In this document: positions 7,354 through 15,698 of the stretch, piece by piece
How positions within the stretch are numbered: position 1 is the first letter of the stretch
How the letters are laid out: each line of letters begins with the position of its first letter
Assembly: GCA_934091015.1 (NCBI GenBank)
Contig: CAKOKM010000009.1
Span: 1-39,840 of the forward strand
Length of the DNA: 39,840 nt
Source of the DNA: an uncultured Bacilli bacterium
Lineage (GTDB): Bacteria > Bacillota_I > Bacilli_A > RF39 > UBA660
Reading direction: 5' to 3'
The notes under the pieces: generated by a model
Seen by the model: the letters and a program-made list of their open reading frames with translations, nothing else
Database searches by the model: none
Told to the model about the DNA's origin: nothing
Position numbers and translations under genes: made by a program

Positions 7354-8718
7354 ATGGAAAGAAAACAAAAAGAACAAATAATAATTGTGGTAACAATTAC
7401 AGCACTGATACTAATGTTTATAGGTATAAGTTATGCATACTTTACATCAGTAAATAATGAAAGATCAGGATCAAGTATAGTAGCAGTAGGTGGTAAAATG
7501 TTAATTAACTATGATGATGGAACTGATGATATAAAACCAGTAACAAATATTAAACCAAGTAATGATATATTAGTAGATAAAACATTTACCTTAACTGGAA
7601 CAAATACAACCAAAGATTTAACAATGCCATATAAAGTAGGAGTAAAATATACATCAACCTTTAGTGATGGCATGTTACATTATTATATAAAAGAAGTAAA
7701 TAGACCAACAAATTCAAATGTAACAGTAAATTATGTAATTACACCAGAAACAGGCAAAACAGAAGATGATTATAAAAATCAAACTGTACCAGGAAATATG
7801 GATAAAACAGGATATACTCATGGAACATTTAAAAAAGGAAATAAATATACTGAAATGGTAACAGGAATATTTCCAGCAAGTTTAAATGATCAAACTATAA
7901 CGTTTAATTTAATAATTCAATTCCCTGATAATAATGAAAACCAAGATAGTGAAAAAGGTAAAACATTTAATGGTAAAGTAGTAGTAAATTATGAGCCACC
8001 ACAACCAAAATCTTTTGCCGAAGATACATGGGAAACAATAGCTGCTAACACCTCATCTGATGTATATGAAGTCGGAAATACAAAAACAGTATTAATAGGT
8101 GATAAACCATATACAGTTCGCGTAGCAAATAACACAACGCCAAAAGAATGCACTACTAATGAAGATTTTTCCCAGACGGCTTGTGGATTTGTAGTAGAGT
8201 TTGTGGATATAGTAGAAAACAGAAGAATGAATTCATCACAAACAAATGTAGGTGGATGGAGAGATTCTGAAATGAGAACATATGCAAATGGTGCTTTCTT
8301 TAATAACTTGCCAGAGGATTTAAGAAATGTAATAATAGATACCAAGGTAGTATCGGGACATGGACCAGATGATAAGAATGCATACAGAAAAGATGGCAAC
8401 TGGGAATCAGAAGATAAAATATATTTACTAAGTGGACATGAGGTATATGAAGATGGAACAAGTAATCAGATATCTAGTAAAGATACAGCATGGGATAAAA
8501 CAAGACAATTAGATTATTATAAAATTAAAGGAGTAACCACAAATAGCTATTCAGGTGTTATAAAGAAGAACATTAATGGTAATGCTTTCACTTGGTGGCT
8601 TCGTGCGGCTGATTTCAGCGATACCAATCTTTTCCTAGATGTTACTATCAGCGGCGTTTGGTATAGTAGTTTTGCTCATTACGCCTTTGGCTTCGCTCCA
8701 GCTTTCCGTATCGGATAA
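7354..8718 (+). CDS. Membrane-anchored surface protein with DUF6273-like variable C-terminus
   Basis: 454 residues from the ATG at 7354. AAGGAGTGA lies upstream with a long 14-nt gap; a GTG at 7339 is inside that ribosome binding site and so less likely. One transmembrane helix (about residues 7-29) ends in the SYAYFT motif common in TasA/CalY-like and pseudopilin-like surface proteins of Bacillota. A beta-rich ectodomain follows (about 30-210), then a DUF6273/C-type-lectin-like domain (about 215-454) ending WWLRAADF...GFAPAFRIG. The last ~45 codons differ sharply in base and codon use from the rest (see the separate entry). The body favours A-ending codons (ACA, GTA, CCA) compared with T-ending codons in neighbours, hinting at different ancestry. 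Single gene with its own promoter and terminator. Ligand unknown. Confidence 0.75.
   Translation: MERKQKEQIIIVVTITALILMFIGISYAYFTSVNNERSGSSIVAVGGKMLINYDDGTDDIKPVTNIKPSNDILVDKTFTLTGTNTTKDLTMPYKVGVKYTSTFSDGMLHYYIKEVNRPTNSNVTVNYVITPETGKTEDDYKNQTVPGNMDKTGYTHGTFKKGNKYTEMVTGIFPASLNDQTITFNLIIQFPDNNENQDSEKGKTFNGKVVVNYEPPQPKSFAEDTWETIAANTSSDVYEVGNTKTVLIGDKPYTVRVANNTTPKECTTNEDFSQTACGFVVEFVDIVENRRMNSSQTNVGGWRDSEMRTYANGAFFNNLPEDLRNVIIDTKVVSGHGPDDKNAYRKDGNWESEDKIYLLSGHEVYEDGTSNQISSKDTAWDKTRQLDYYKIKGVTTNSYSGVIKKNINGNAFTWWLRAADFSDTNLFLDVTISGVWYSSFAHYAFGFAPAFRIG
8581..8715 (+). other. Putative DGR variable region
   Basis: In this 135-nt stretch 38 of 45 codons end in C or T and 63 of 135 bases are G or C, in a genome well under 30% GC. 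The Arg codons are CGT rather than AGA. Diversity-generating retroelements mutate template adenines, turning AAY codons into NNY codons in a variable region at the 3' end of a C-type-lectin-fold target. The TGGTGGCTTCG start, the run of NNY codons and the final GFAPAFRIG fit that pattern. No reverse transcriptase or template repeat lies in the window, so the call is inference. Confidence 0.6.
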
Positions 8719-8833
8719 AAATGTAAACTATATGTAAAGCACAAAATATAGATAAAATAAGAATAGGAATATTTGGTTTTTAATGCTATTTCTATGAATG
8801 TTAGATGAAATAAATAAATTAAATAATAATAGT

Positions 8834-8863
8834 AAAAATAACTAGTTCTTAGTTGTTTTTTCT
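8834..8863 (+). terminator. Rho-independent terminator of the surface-protein gene
   Basis: An 11-bp A/T-rich stem (AAAAATAACTA with TAGTTGTTTTT, one G-T pair) around GTTCT, continuing into T. It lies between the surface-protein gene and murG. Confidence 0.65.
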
Positions 8864-8926
8864 TTACAATTTTATAGATAACAAATTAATTTTATTATAT
8901 AATTATAATAGTAAAGGAGAATTAGA

Positions 8927-10012
8927 GTGAGAGTAATAATAACTGCTGGTGGTACAGGTGGACATATATATCCTGCTATATCAATAATTAATAAAATAAA
9001 AGAAAAAGAAAGTGATAGTAAGTTTTTATATATTGGAACACATAATCGTATGGAAAAAGATATTGTTCCATCTTTAGGTTATGATTATAAATCAATTGAA
9101 ATTTATGGTTTTAGTAAAAAAAATATTAAGTTAGATTTTAAGAATGTTGGGTTAATATATAAAGCTTATAAAGAGTGTTTAAAAATAATTAAAGAATTTA
9201 AGCCAGATATAGTTATAGGTGTTGGAGGTTATGTAACATTTCCTGTTATAATGGCAGCACATAAATTAAATATAAAAACATTTTTACATGAACAAAATGC
9301 TATTCCTGGTAAGAGTAATAAATTTTTAATAAAATATGCTGATAAAATTGGAATAAGTTTTGAAGAAAGTAGTAAATATTTTCCTAAAGATAAATGGATT
9401 TTAACAGGTAATCCTTGTTCGGAAAATGCTTTAAATATAAAAACAACTTCACGTACTAAATATGGTCTAACATACAATAAAAAAAGTATTCTTATAGTTC
9501 AGGGATCATTAGGATCTGAAGTAATTAATAATAAAATGTTAGATTTTTTAAAATCAATTGATGATAAAAATTATGAAGTATTATATGTAACAGGTAAAAA
9601 TTATTATGATTCATTTAGTAAAAATAAATTTAGTAAAAATGTTAAAATAGTTCCTTTTGTAGAAAATTTAAGTTCATTACTTAAAGATATTGATCTAATC
9701 ATTACAAGAGCAGGGGCAAGTACTATTGCTGAAATAACTGCAATCGGTTTACCAGCTATTCTTATTCCAAGTCCATATGTTGCTAATAATCACCAGTATT
9801 ACAATGCTTTATCCTTAAAGAACTCTAATGCATCTACTTTAATAGAACAAAAAGATTTAAATAAAGATATATTAATTAAAACAATTGATGAAATTTTAGA
9901 TAATAAAGATTTATATAATACCTATCATAATAATCTAATAAAATTAAGTATTCCAAATAGTAGTACAATCATATATGAAAGTATTAAAAAATTAATAAAT
10001 GAAAAAAAATAA
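8927..10012 (+). CDS. murG: UDP-GlcNAc--lipid I N-acetylglucosaminyltransferase MurG
   Basis: 361 residues, the usual MurG length. GTG start with AAAGGAG 7 nt upstream. The product adds GlcNAc from UDP-GlcNAc to lipid I on the cytoplasmic face of the membrane, giving lipid II. The N-terminal domain has the glycine-rich TAGGTGGHIYPA loop (residues 6-17), GVGGYVTFP (near 91) and HEQNAIPGKSN (near 120). The C-terminal domain has VQGSLGS (near 190) and the RAGASTIAEI sugar-nucleotide motif (near 262). It overlaps ftsQ by 14 nt, a typical division and wall (dcw) arrangement, although the rest of the cluster is not here. Confidence 0.96.
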   Translation: MRVIITAGGTGGHIYPAISIINKIKEKESDSKFLYIGTHNRMEKDIVPSLGYDYKSIEIYGFSKKNIKLDFKNVGLIYKAYKECLKIIKEFKPDIVIGVGGYVTFPVIMAAHKLNIKTFLHEQNAIPGKSNKFLIKYADKIGISFEESSKYFPKDKWILTGNPCSENALNIKTTSRTKYGLTYNKKSILIVQGSLGSEVINNKMLDFLKSIDDKNYEVLYVTGKNYYDSFSKNKFSKNVKIVPFVENLSSLLKDIDLIITRAGASTIAEITAIGLPAILIPSPYVANNHQYYNALSLKNSNASTLIEQKDLNKDILIKTIDEILDNKDLYNTYHNNLIKLSIPNSSTIIYESIKKLINEKK

Positions 10013-10682
10013 AAAGAAGAAAAAATTAAATATTATAAAATTACTTGTTTTCATTTTAATATTTTATATAATTATATATTCTGGTTATAGTTTACTTAAT
10101 ATGAAAATAAGAAATATTGTTATAAAAGGAAATACTTATTTAAAAGATTATGAAATAATAGAACAAGCTAATATTAAAGATTATCCTCCTATTATTACAT
10201 TAAATAAAAGTAAAACAATTGATAAATTAAAAGAGTTAGATTTAATAAAAGATGTTACAATAAAAAAATCTTTAGATTTTACATTAACAATAGAAATTGA
10301 AGAAAAGAAGATAATATTAGAGTATGATAATAATTATTATTTAAGTGATGGTAGTAAAATAAAAGGTAGTTATTTAGGAACACCTACATTAGTAAATTAT
10401 GTACCAGAAGGAACATTAAAAAAATTTCTTAAAGAAATGGGTAAGCTAGATTATGATATAATAAATTCCATAAGTGAAATTGAATATTCGCCAACTAAAA
10501 ACAGTGATGGTAATATAACTGATGAAGACATATTTATTTTTAAAATGAATGATGGTATGATAGTATACATATCTACTGATAAATTAGATGTAATGAATAA
10601 ATATCAAAAGATATATGCTAGTTTGGGAGATAAAAAAGGAATTCTTCACTTAGATAAGGGAAATTATTTGGAGGTACAGTAA
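9999..10682 (+). CDS. ftsQ: Cell division protein FtsQ/DivIB
   Basis: 227 residues; its ATG overlaps the end of murG by 14 nt. A short, extremely Lys-rich cytoplasmic tail (residues 2-9) is followed by one transmembrane helix (about 11-33), a POTRA domain (about 35-105, starting at the IRNIVIKGN strand) and a beta domain (about 107-225). In the divisome FtsQ/DivIB stabilises FtsL-FtsB and links them to the septal synthase. The protein is a little shorter than B. subtilis DivIB. Topology, POTRA start and position directly after murG make the call firm. Confidence 0.88.
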   Translation: MKKNKKKKKLNIIKLLVFILIFYIIIYSGYSLLNMKIRNIVIKGNTYLKDYEIIEQANIKDYPPIITLNKSKTIDKLKELDLIKDVTIKKSLDFTLTIEIEEKKIILEYDNNYYLSDGSKIKGSYLGTPTLVNYVPEGTLKKFLKEMGKLDYDIINSISEIEYSPTKNSDGNITDEDIFIFKMNDGMIVYISTDKLDVMNKYQKIYASLGDKKGILHLDKGNYLEVQ

Positions 10683-11281
10683 TGAATATAAATTATAATG
10701 AAGAAATGAAAAAAATAATTAAAGAATTAAATGGTGATAATAAGTTGCTTTTACATTCTTGTTGTGGACCGTGTTCAACTGCAGTAATTGAAAGACTAAA
10801 AGATTATTTTGATATAACTGTTCTTTATTATAATCCAAATATTGAACCTTATGAAGAATATTTAAAAAGAAAAAATGAGCAAATAAGGTTATTAAATGAA
10901 TTAGATATTAAACATATGGATATAGATTACTTAAATGAAGAGTATCGTGATAAAGTTATTGGGTATGAACAAGAACCGGAAAATGGTGCTAGATGCCATA
11001 TTTGTTATAGATTAAGATTAGAAAAAACAGCTAAGTTGGCAAAAGAAAATAATTTTGATTATTTTGCAACTACTTTAACAGTAAGTCCATATAAAAACGC
11101 TAAAGTAATTAATGAAATAGGTTTAGAATTACAAGATATATATAATATTAAATATTTATTATCGGATTTTAAAAAAGAAGATGGTTATAAAAGAAGTATT
11201 GAATTATCTAAAAAATTTGATTTATATAGACAAGATTACTGTGGATGTTTATTTAGTAAGGAGAGAAAAGTAGATGAATAA
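10682..11281 (+). CDS. queH: Epoxyqueuosine reductase QueH
   Basis: 199 residues; its start overlaps the ftsQ stop (TAATG). QueH reduces epoxyqueuosine to queuosine in tRNA, the last step of Q synthesis, and is unrelated to the cobalamin-dependent QueG. Visible motifs are HSCCGPC near residue 25, YYNPNI.P.EEY near 49, CHICYRLRL near 104, TTLTVSPYKN near 125 and DYCGC near 187. The paired cysteines are the iron-sulphur and metal ligands of the family. The gene is translationally coupled to ftsQ but has no evident functional link with division. Confidence 0.93.
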   Translation: MNINYNEEMKKIIKELNGDNKLLLHSCCGPCSTAVIERLKDYFDITVLYYNPNIEPYEEYLKRKNEQIRLLNELDIKHMDIDYLNEEYRDKVIGYEQEPENGARCHICYRLRLEKTAKLAKENNFDYFATTLTVSPYKNAKVINEIGLELQDIYNIKYLLSDFKKEDGYKRSIELSKKFDLYRQDYCGCLFSKERKVDE

Positions 11282-11663
11282 GAAAGGTTTTACATTAGTG
11301 GAAATATTATCTGTTATAGTTATTTTATCGTTACTGCTTATATTAACTATTCCTAGTATTAGAGATGCACTAACTAATGGAAAAAATAAAATTAATGAAA
11401 TAAATAAAAAACAAATAGAAGATGCAACTAAATTAATAGTTGATGAAGTTATTTATTGCAATATGACGGAGATTGCTAAAGATGCTTTAGATGAAACGTC
11501 TTGTAGTAAAGCAAAAATAAAATTAATAAATGGTGTTGATATTGATGTGTCAAAACTTAATTTAGATGATAAATCAAGTAAATGTAGTGGAACTATAAAT
11601 ATTAAAATAGATGGTGAAACATATAAAGAAACATTAGATACGGCAAATGTAATATGTAAATAA
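11274..11663 (+). CDS. Type IV pilin-like (prepilin N-terminal motif) protein
   Basis: 129 residues; ATG overlaps queH by 8 nt, with AAGGAG 10 nt upstream. The N-terminus MNKKG|FTLVEILS is a textbook class III leader cut by a prepilin peptidase after Gly5, with Glu at mature position 5, followed by a hydrophobic helix (about residues 6-27). The C-terminal ~100 residues form a small domain with four Cys (residues about 62, 80, 107 and 128), which could form two disulphides. It could be a competence or type II-like pseudopilin assembled by the F-family proteins seen at the start of the window (inference). It sits in a housekeeping operon with no other pilin genes. Confidence 0.82.
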   Translation: MNKKGFTLVEILSVIVILSLLLILTIPSIRDALTNGKNKINEINKKQIEDATKLIVDEVIYCNMTEIAKDALDETSCSKAKIKLINGVDIDVSKLNLDDKSSKCSGTINIKIDGETYKETLDTANVICK

Positions 11664-11672
11664 GGTGAGGTT

Positions 11673-12644
11673 ATGGGACTATTTAATAAATTTAAAGAGA
11701 TATTTAAAAAAGAAGATAAAAAAGATATTGAATTATATGATAAAGGTTTAGAAAAAACAAGAAAAGAATTTGTTTCTAATTTAAGTTTTTTAGGACATAA
11801 ATATACAAAAGTTAATGATGAATATTTTGATGAATTAGAAAGTATTTTAATTAAAGCCGATATTGGTGTTAATACAACTTACAAGTTCTTAGATAAATTA
11901 AGAAAAAGAGTTAAAGAAGAAAAAATAGAAGATGCGAATGTCTTAAGAGAAATAATTATTGATGAATTATTTATGATTTATGTTGATGGGGATTCTTTAA
12001 CTGATAAAATTAATATTCAAAAGGAAGGACCAACTGTTATATTAATGGTTGGTGTTAATGGAGTTGGTAAGACAACTACTATTGGAAAACTTGCTAATAT
12101 CTATCATAATCAAGGACACAAAGTTATGCTTATTGGGGCTGATACTTTTAGAGCTGGTGCTGTTCCTCAATTGGAGGAATGGGCTAAGAGAACTAATTCT
12201 TGTTTTTGTGGCAAAGAAAATGTTGATCCATCAAGTGTAATTTATGATGGTTTGGAAAAAGCTTTAAAGGAAAATTGTGATTTAATTTTAATAGATACAG
12301 CTGGTAGATTACAAAATAAAGTTAATTTAATGAATGAACTTGAAAAAGTTAATAAAGTAATTGGTAAAATTATACCTAATGCTCCTCATGAAACACTATT
12401 AGTAATTGATGCAACAACTGGTCAAAATGGTATAAGTCAAGCTGAAAGTTTTAAAGAAATAACTAATATTACTGGTATTGTTTTAACCAAGTTAGATGGG
12501 ACTGCTAAAGGTGGAATAGTTCTTGCTATAAAGGAAGAGGTAAAATTACCTGTTAAATTTATTGGTTTAGGTGAAGGTATTAATGATTTAAAATCTTTTG
12601 ATATAGAAGAATATATTTATGGCTTATTAAAGGATTTGATGTAA
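11673..12644 (+). CDS. ftsY: Signal recognition particle receptor FtsY
   Basis: 323 residues; AAGGTGAGG upstream of the ATG. The product is the SRP receptor GTPase that docks ribosome-SRP complexes at the membrane. An N-terminal helical domain (about 10-110) precedes the NG GTPase domain with GVNGVGKTTTIGKLA (near 127), the GADTFRAGAVPQLEEW insertion-box motif (near 157), LIDTAGRL (near 210) and TKLDGTAKGG (near 272). It lacks the long acidic A domain, as in most Bacillota. ylxM overlaps its stop codon. ffh, often the next gene in this order, is not present. Confidence 0.96.
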   Translation: MGLFNKFKEIFKKEDKKDIELYDKGLEKTRKEFVSNLSFLGHKYTKVNDEYFDELESILIKADIGVNTTYKFLDKLRKRVKEEKIEDANVLREIIIDELFMIYVDGDSLTDKINIQKEGPTVILMVGVNGVGKTTTIGKLANIYHNQGHKVMLIGADTFRAGAVPQLEEWAKRTNSCFCGKENVDPSSVIYDGLEKALKENCDLILIDTAGRLQNKVNLMNELEKVNKVIGKIIPNAPHETLLVIDATTGQNGISQAESFKEITNITGIVLTKLDGTAKGGIVLAIKEEVKLPVKFIGLGEGINDLKSFDIEEYIYGLLKDLM

Positions 12645-12925
12645 TGGATGATATAATTTATTATAATAGTTTATTTGATTATTATGGAGAATTGTTAACA
12701 GTGACCCAAATAAATTATTTTAAAGCATATTATTATGATAATCTTTCCTTAAGTGAAATATCTGAAGAGTATAATGTTTCTAGAAATGCAATTAGTAAAA
12801 CATTAAAAGAAGTAAAAGAAAAGTTAGATTATTACGAAAATAAATTGCATTTATACCAAAATAAAGAAAAAATAATATCTAAATTAGAATATAAATATGT
12901 TAAGATTATTGAAGATTATATTTAA
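12644..12925 (+). CDS. ylxM: YlxM-like SRP-associated HTH protein
   Basis: 93 residues. Its start overlaps the ftsY stop (TAATG). It is a small sigma-region-4-like helix-turn-helix protein: LSLSEISEEYNVSRNAISKTLKEV around residues 33-56 matches the YlxM/p13 family, which in streptococci modulates SRP function with Ffh and FtsY. The start of the family's usual partner gene, ffh, is missing, and transcription is ended by a terminator 2 nt downstream. Size, motif and context all agree. Confidence 0.88.
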   Translation: MDDIIYYNSLFDYYGELLTVTQINYFKAYYYDNLSLSEISEEYNVSRNAISKTLKEVKEKLDYYENKLHLYQNKEKIISKLEYKYVKIIEDYI

Positions 12926-12927
12926 AT

Positions 12928-12951
12928 GCACTATGTTAGTGTGTTTTTTTT
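12928..12951 (+). terminator. Rho-independent terminator after ylxM
   Basis: GCACTA and TAGTGT form a 6-bp stem (last pair G-T) around TGT, followed by G and eight T. Confidence 0.75.
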
Positions 12952-12978
12952 GACTTATATCAATATTTAGTATAAAAT
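12950..12978 (+). promoter_or_regulatory. Sigma-A type promoter of the long sigma factor gene
   Basis: TTGACT (12950-12955) and TAAAAT (12973-12978) with 17-bp spacing. The -35 overlaps the end of the ylxM terminator, so the sigma gene appears to be an independent unit. Confidence 0.6.
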
Positions 12979-13003
12979 ATACAAATTGATGGGGAATAAT
13001 TTT

Positions 13004-14839
13004 ATGAAATGTAAAGAATATTTAAAAAAATTGTATAAAGAAATACCTAATGATCTAATAGGATTAGAGGAATTTTTAAATTTATTTAAAGATTTAATTA
13101 ATGATAATATTACTGTGAATGAAGAAAAAATTATAAGGAGAAGGGTATATAAATTATTAATTAATAGTCGTTATAATATAGAATTTGTAAATTATTTTGT
13201 TAATACGGGATTAAAAGATAATTATTCTGTTCATAATGTTAATTCTTTTATTAATATTTTAGATAGTTTTATTGATTATAATAGAGATTTTATTAATATA
13301 GATGTTATTATTTCTTTATTAAGATTAAATTCTAAGTTTTATAAAATTGCGGAAATAAAGTATAATTATGTTAAATCAAGGATTAAAGAAAAAGGTTTAA
13401 ATGAATTTACAACAAATAGATTATTAAATTTAATGGTTAGAGGATATATTTTAATAAATAACATAGATATAGAAGAGAGAAACTTTATTAGTGAAATTAG
13501 AATGGATTATACAAGTGATAGTTTAAGACAATATCTTAATGAAATAAAGCAATATCCGTTACTTTCTTTAGATCAAGAAAAAATATTAATAATTGAAGCA
13601 CAAAAAGGAAATCAAGAAGCTAAAAATAGAATAATAGAAAGTAATTTAAGATTAGTATCATTTATAGTGGTAAAAAAATATAGTAGAAGGAAATTATCGG
13701 TTTTAGATTTAATTCAAGAAGGTAACTTAGGCTTAATAAAGGCTATAGAGAAATATAATATTAATATTGGAATTAAATTTTCTAATTATGCTTCCTATTG
13801 GATTGAAAACTATATTAATCGTGCTCTTATGACTAAAGAAAATAATATTTGTTTACCTGTTCATTTTCGAGAAAAAATGGCAAAATATAAGAAAATATTT
13901 AATATTTTGGAAAATGAAAAAGGAAGAGAACCAACTGATTATGAAATGCAACAAGCAACTGGTTTAAGTAAAGAATATATTAAATTAATTAAAAATTATA
14001 TGTATGATACGTTGAGTCATAATGATAAAATTGGTGAACAAGCAAGTGATGATAAAAGTTTTATTGATTCTAAATGTGATTTAAATGTTAATGTTGAAAG
14101 AGAAGTTATCCATAAGGAGGAAATAAGATTATTAAATTATGTTTTAAATAATAATTATTTAACTAGTCAAGAAATTGATATTTTAAAACGTCGTAATGGT
14201 TTTAATGGAGAAGTTGAAAAATTAGAAGATATAAGTAAAATATATCATTTAAGTAGAGAGAGAATTAGACAAATTGAAGAAAATGCTTTATTTAAAGTAA
14301 AAAAAGAATTTATAAATATAAAAGTTAAAAATATTTCAAATATTAAATTTAAAGCTTTATTGTGTTATTTTCCTGGATATACTATTGAACAACTTATATA
14401 TGTTATATCTAAATTAAGATATAATGAGTACGAGGTGTTATATAAAATTTATCATGATGATTATAATAATCCTAGTTTTAATATTTTAAATAATTATGAT
14501 ATTGATAATTTGTTTAATGTGATTTTTCCTAAAATTAAAATATTATTAAAATTAGAATATAATAAAGATAATATTGAAGTAATTGATTCTAGTGTAAGTG
14601 TTAAATTGTTAAAAATGATAAAGGATCTTAAAAAAAATGGCATGGTTGATTTATCGTTTGAGACATTAAGTATAGGTTTACTTAAAACTGGAGTGGTAGA
14701 TGGTAAAATGTATGATCTATCTTCTATTGCTAAATTAATGGATTTAGATGGGATAACTACATATTATAAATATGTACAATTTGAAGATTATCTTAGTTAC
14801 AGTAAAGAATTTAAATTTAAAATAAAAAGCATACGTTGA
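13004..14839 (+). CDS. Long sigma-70 family RNA polymerase sigma factor with extra terminal domains
   Basis: 611 residues from the ATG at 13004, chosen for the GGGGA 8 nt upstream; upstream in-frame TTG and ATG lack such a site. The sigma core is in the middle: region 1.2-like DSLRQYLNEIKQYPLL near 172, region 2 with NLRLVSFIV and DLIQEGNLGL near 215-245, region 2.4-like KFSNYASYWIE near 262, region 3 near 285-340, and region 4 with the SRERIRQIEENAL recognition helix near 415-430. The ~170 residues before and ~170 after are Asn/Ile/Tyr-rich, helical and match no sigma region I know. A normal primary sigma would end near region 4.2. It is probably an alternative or lineage-specific factor. 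Own promoter and terminator. Confidence 0.82.
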   Translation: MKCKEYLKKLYKEIPNDLIGLEEFLNLFKDLINDNITVNEEKIIRRRVYKLLINSRYNIEFVNYFVNTGLKDNYSVHNVNSFINILDSFIDYNRDFINIDVIISLLRLNSKFYKIAEIKYNYVKSRIKEKGLNEFTTNRLLNLMVRGYILINNIDIEERNFISEIRMDYTSDSLRQYLNEIKQYPLLSLDQEKILIIEAQKGNQEAKNRIIESNLRLVSFIVVKKYSRRKLSVLDLIQEGNLGLIKAIEKYNINIGIKFSNYASYWIENYINRALMTKENNICLPVHFREKMAKYKKIFNILENEKGREPTDYEMQQATGLSKEYIKLIKNYMYDTLSHNDKIGEQASDDKSFIDSKCDLNVNVEREVIHKEEIRLLNYVLNNNYLTSQEIDILKRRNGFNGEVEKLEDISKIYHLSRERIRQIEENALFKVKKEFINIKVKNISNIKFKALLCYFPGYTIEQLIYVISKLRYNEYEVLYKIYHDDYNNPSFNILNNYDIDNLFNVIFPKIKILLKLEYNKDNIEVIDSSVSVKLLKMIKDLKKNGMVDLSFETLSIGLLKTGVVDGKMYDLSSIAKLMDLDGITTYYKYVQFEDYLSYSKEFKFKIKSIR

Positions 14840-14849
14840 TGCTTTTTTT
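14824..14849. terminator. Bidirectional terminator between the sigma factor gene and deoD
   Basis: AAAAAGCAT and ATGCTTTTT form a 9-bp stem around ACGTTG with T or A runs on both sides. It overlaps the sigma stop codon and lies 8 nt beyond the deoD stop on the other strand. Confidence 0.85.
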
Positions 14850-14857
14850 AATAATAT

Positions 14858-15589
14858 TTATTTATGTTTTTTACTTACAATTGATTCTAGCGCTAAATAT
14901 ATCATTTTATTTAAATTTAGTTGTCTTTCTTCGGCGGTATAATCATTACCTTTTTCAAATGGACTATCAGTTATAGTAACTAAACAAGTTGCATTTTTAT
15001 TTAAATAATCAGCAATACTATAAAGACCAAATGATTCCATTTCACTAGCAAGTAATTTAATATTTTTAGGTATTTGTTTATTTAAATGGGAAGTAGGAAT
15101 ATATGGTTCAAATATTTCAGAAGTATATAATCCGCCTTTTTTTAATTCGATATTAAGATTTTTAGCTTTAGTTTCAATTATTTGATTTAAATTATTAGAA
15201 GATGAAACTTTTTTAGCGTTGCTTTTACACATAGCATATCTTATATTTGAAAATGAAAATGAATAATTTCCTAAAACGATATCGCCAACTGAAACATTTG
15301 GGTTAAAAGCTCCCGCTGATCCTATTCTTATTATATTTTTAACATTATAAAATTCAAATAATTCATATGCATAAATACATACACTTGCACATCCCATTCC
15401 TGAACCTATAACTGTAACTTTTTTACCTTTATAATAACCAGTATAACCAAGCATATTTCTAACTGTATTAATTAATTCAGCATTTTCTAAATAATTTTCC
15501 GCAATATATTTAGCTCGTAATGGATCACCTGGAAGTAAAACATTAGAAGCTATATTTTTCTTATCTGTTGCAATATGGATTGGATTCAT
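14858..15589 (-). CDS. deoD: Purine-nucleoside phosphorylase DeoD
   Basis: 243 residues from the ATG at 15589, chosen because GGTAGG lies 9 nt upstream; an in-frame TTG at 15598 is possible but less likely. The enzyme cleaves purine (deoxy)nucleosides with phosphate to base and (deoxy)ribose-1-phosphate in salvage. Motifs of the hexameric NP-I family are LLPGDPLRAKYIAE near 18, IGSGMGCASV near 60, RIGSAGAF near 84, ASEMESFGLY near 175 and the TITDSPF loop near 201 carrying the base-contacting Asp. It is a single gene facing the sigma gene, with its own promoter and a shared terminator. Confidence 0.95.
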   Translation of the reverse strand: MNPIHIATDKKNIASNVLLPGDPLRAKYIAENYLENAELINTVRNMLGYTGYYKGKKVTVIGSGMGCASVCIYAYELFEFYNVKNIIRIGSAGAFNPNVSVGDIVLGNYSFSFSNIRYAMCKSNAKKVSSSNNLNQIIETKAKNLNIELKKGGLYTSEIFEPYIPTSHLNKQIPKNIKLLASEMESFGLYSIADYLNKNATCLVTITDSPFEKGNDYTAEERQLNLNKMIYLALESIVSKKHK

Positions 15590-15613
15590 TTTTATCAACC
15601 TACCTTCTAATTT

Positions 15614-15622
15614 ATTATATCA
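15614..15622 (-). promoter_or_regulatory. Extended -10 promoter of deoD
   Basis: On the minus strand TGATATAAT is a perfect extended -10, 24 nt before the deoD ATG. No clear -35. Confidence 0.6.
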
Positions 15623-15671
15623 CGATAATTATAATTTAAATAAAAATATTTATAAATTATTAATATTTAGT

Positions 15672-15677
15672 TATAAT
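15672..15677 (+). promoter_or_regulatory. -10 element for the M16 peptidase pair
   Basis: TATAAT lies 21 nt before the ATG at 15699. The ribosome site TTGGAGG (15683-15689) directly follows it, so the leader would be short. The A/T-rich surroundings make the -35 ambiguous. Confidence 0.4.
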
Positions 15678-15698
15678 AATATTGGAGGTTTTATTCTT

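Noticed and set aside
7989..8399. 136-codon open frame on the minus strand
   Set aside because: It lies wholly inside the surface-protein gene, has no ribosome site and its composition follows the complementary strand of the real gene.
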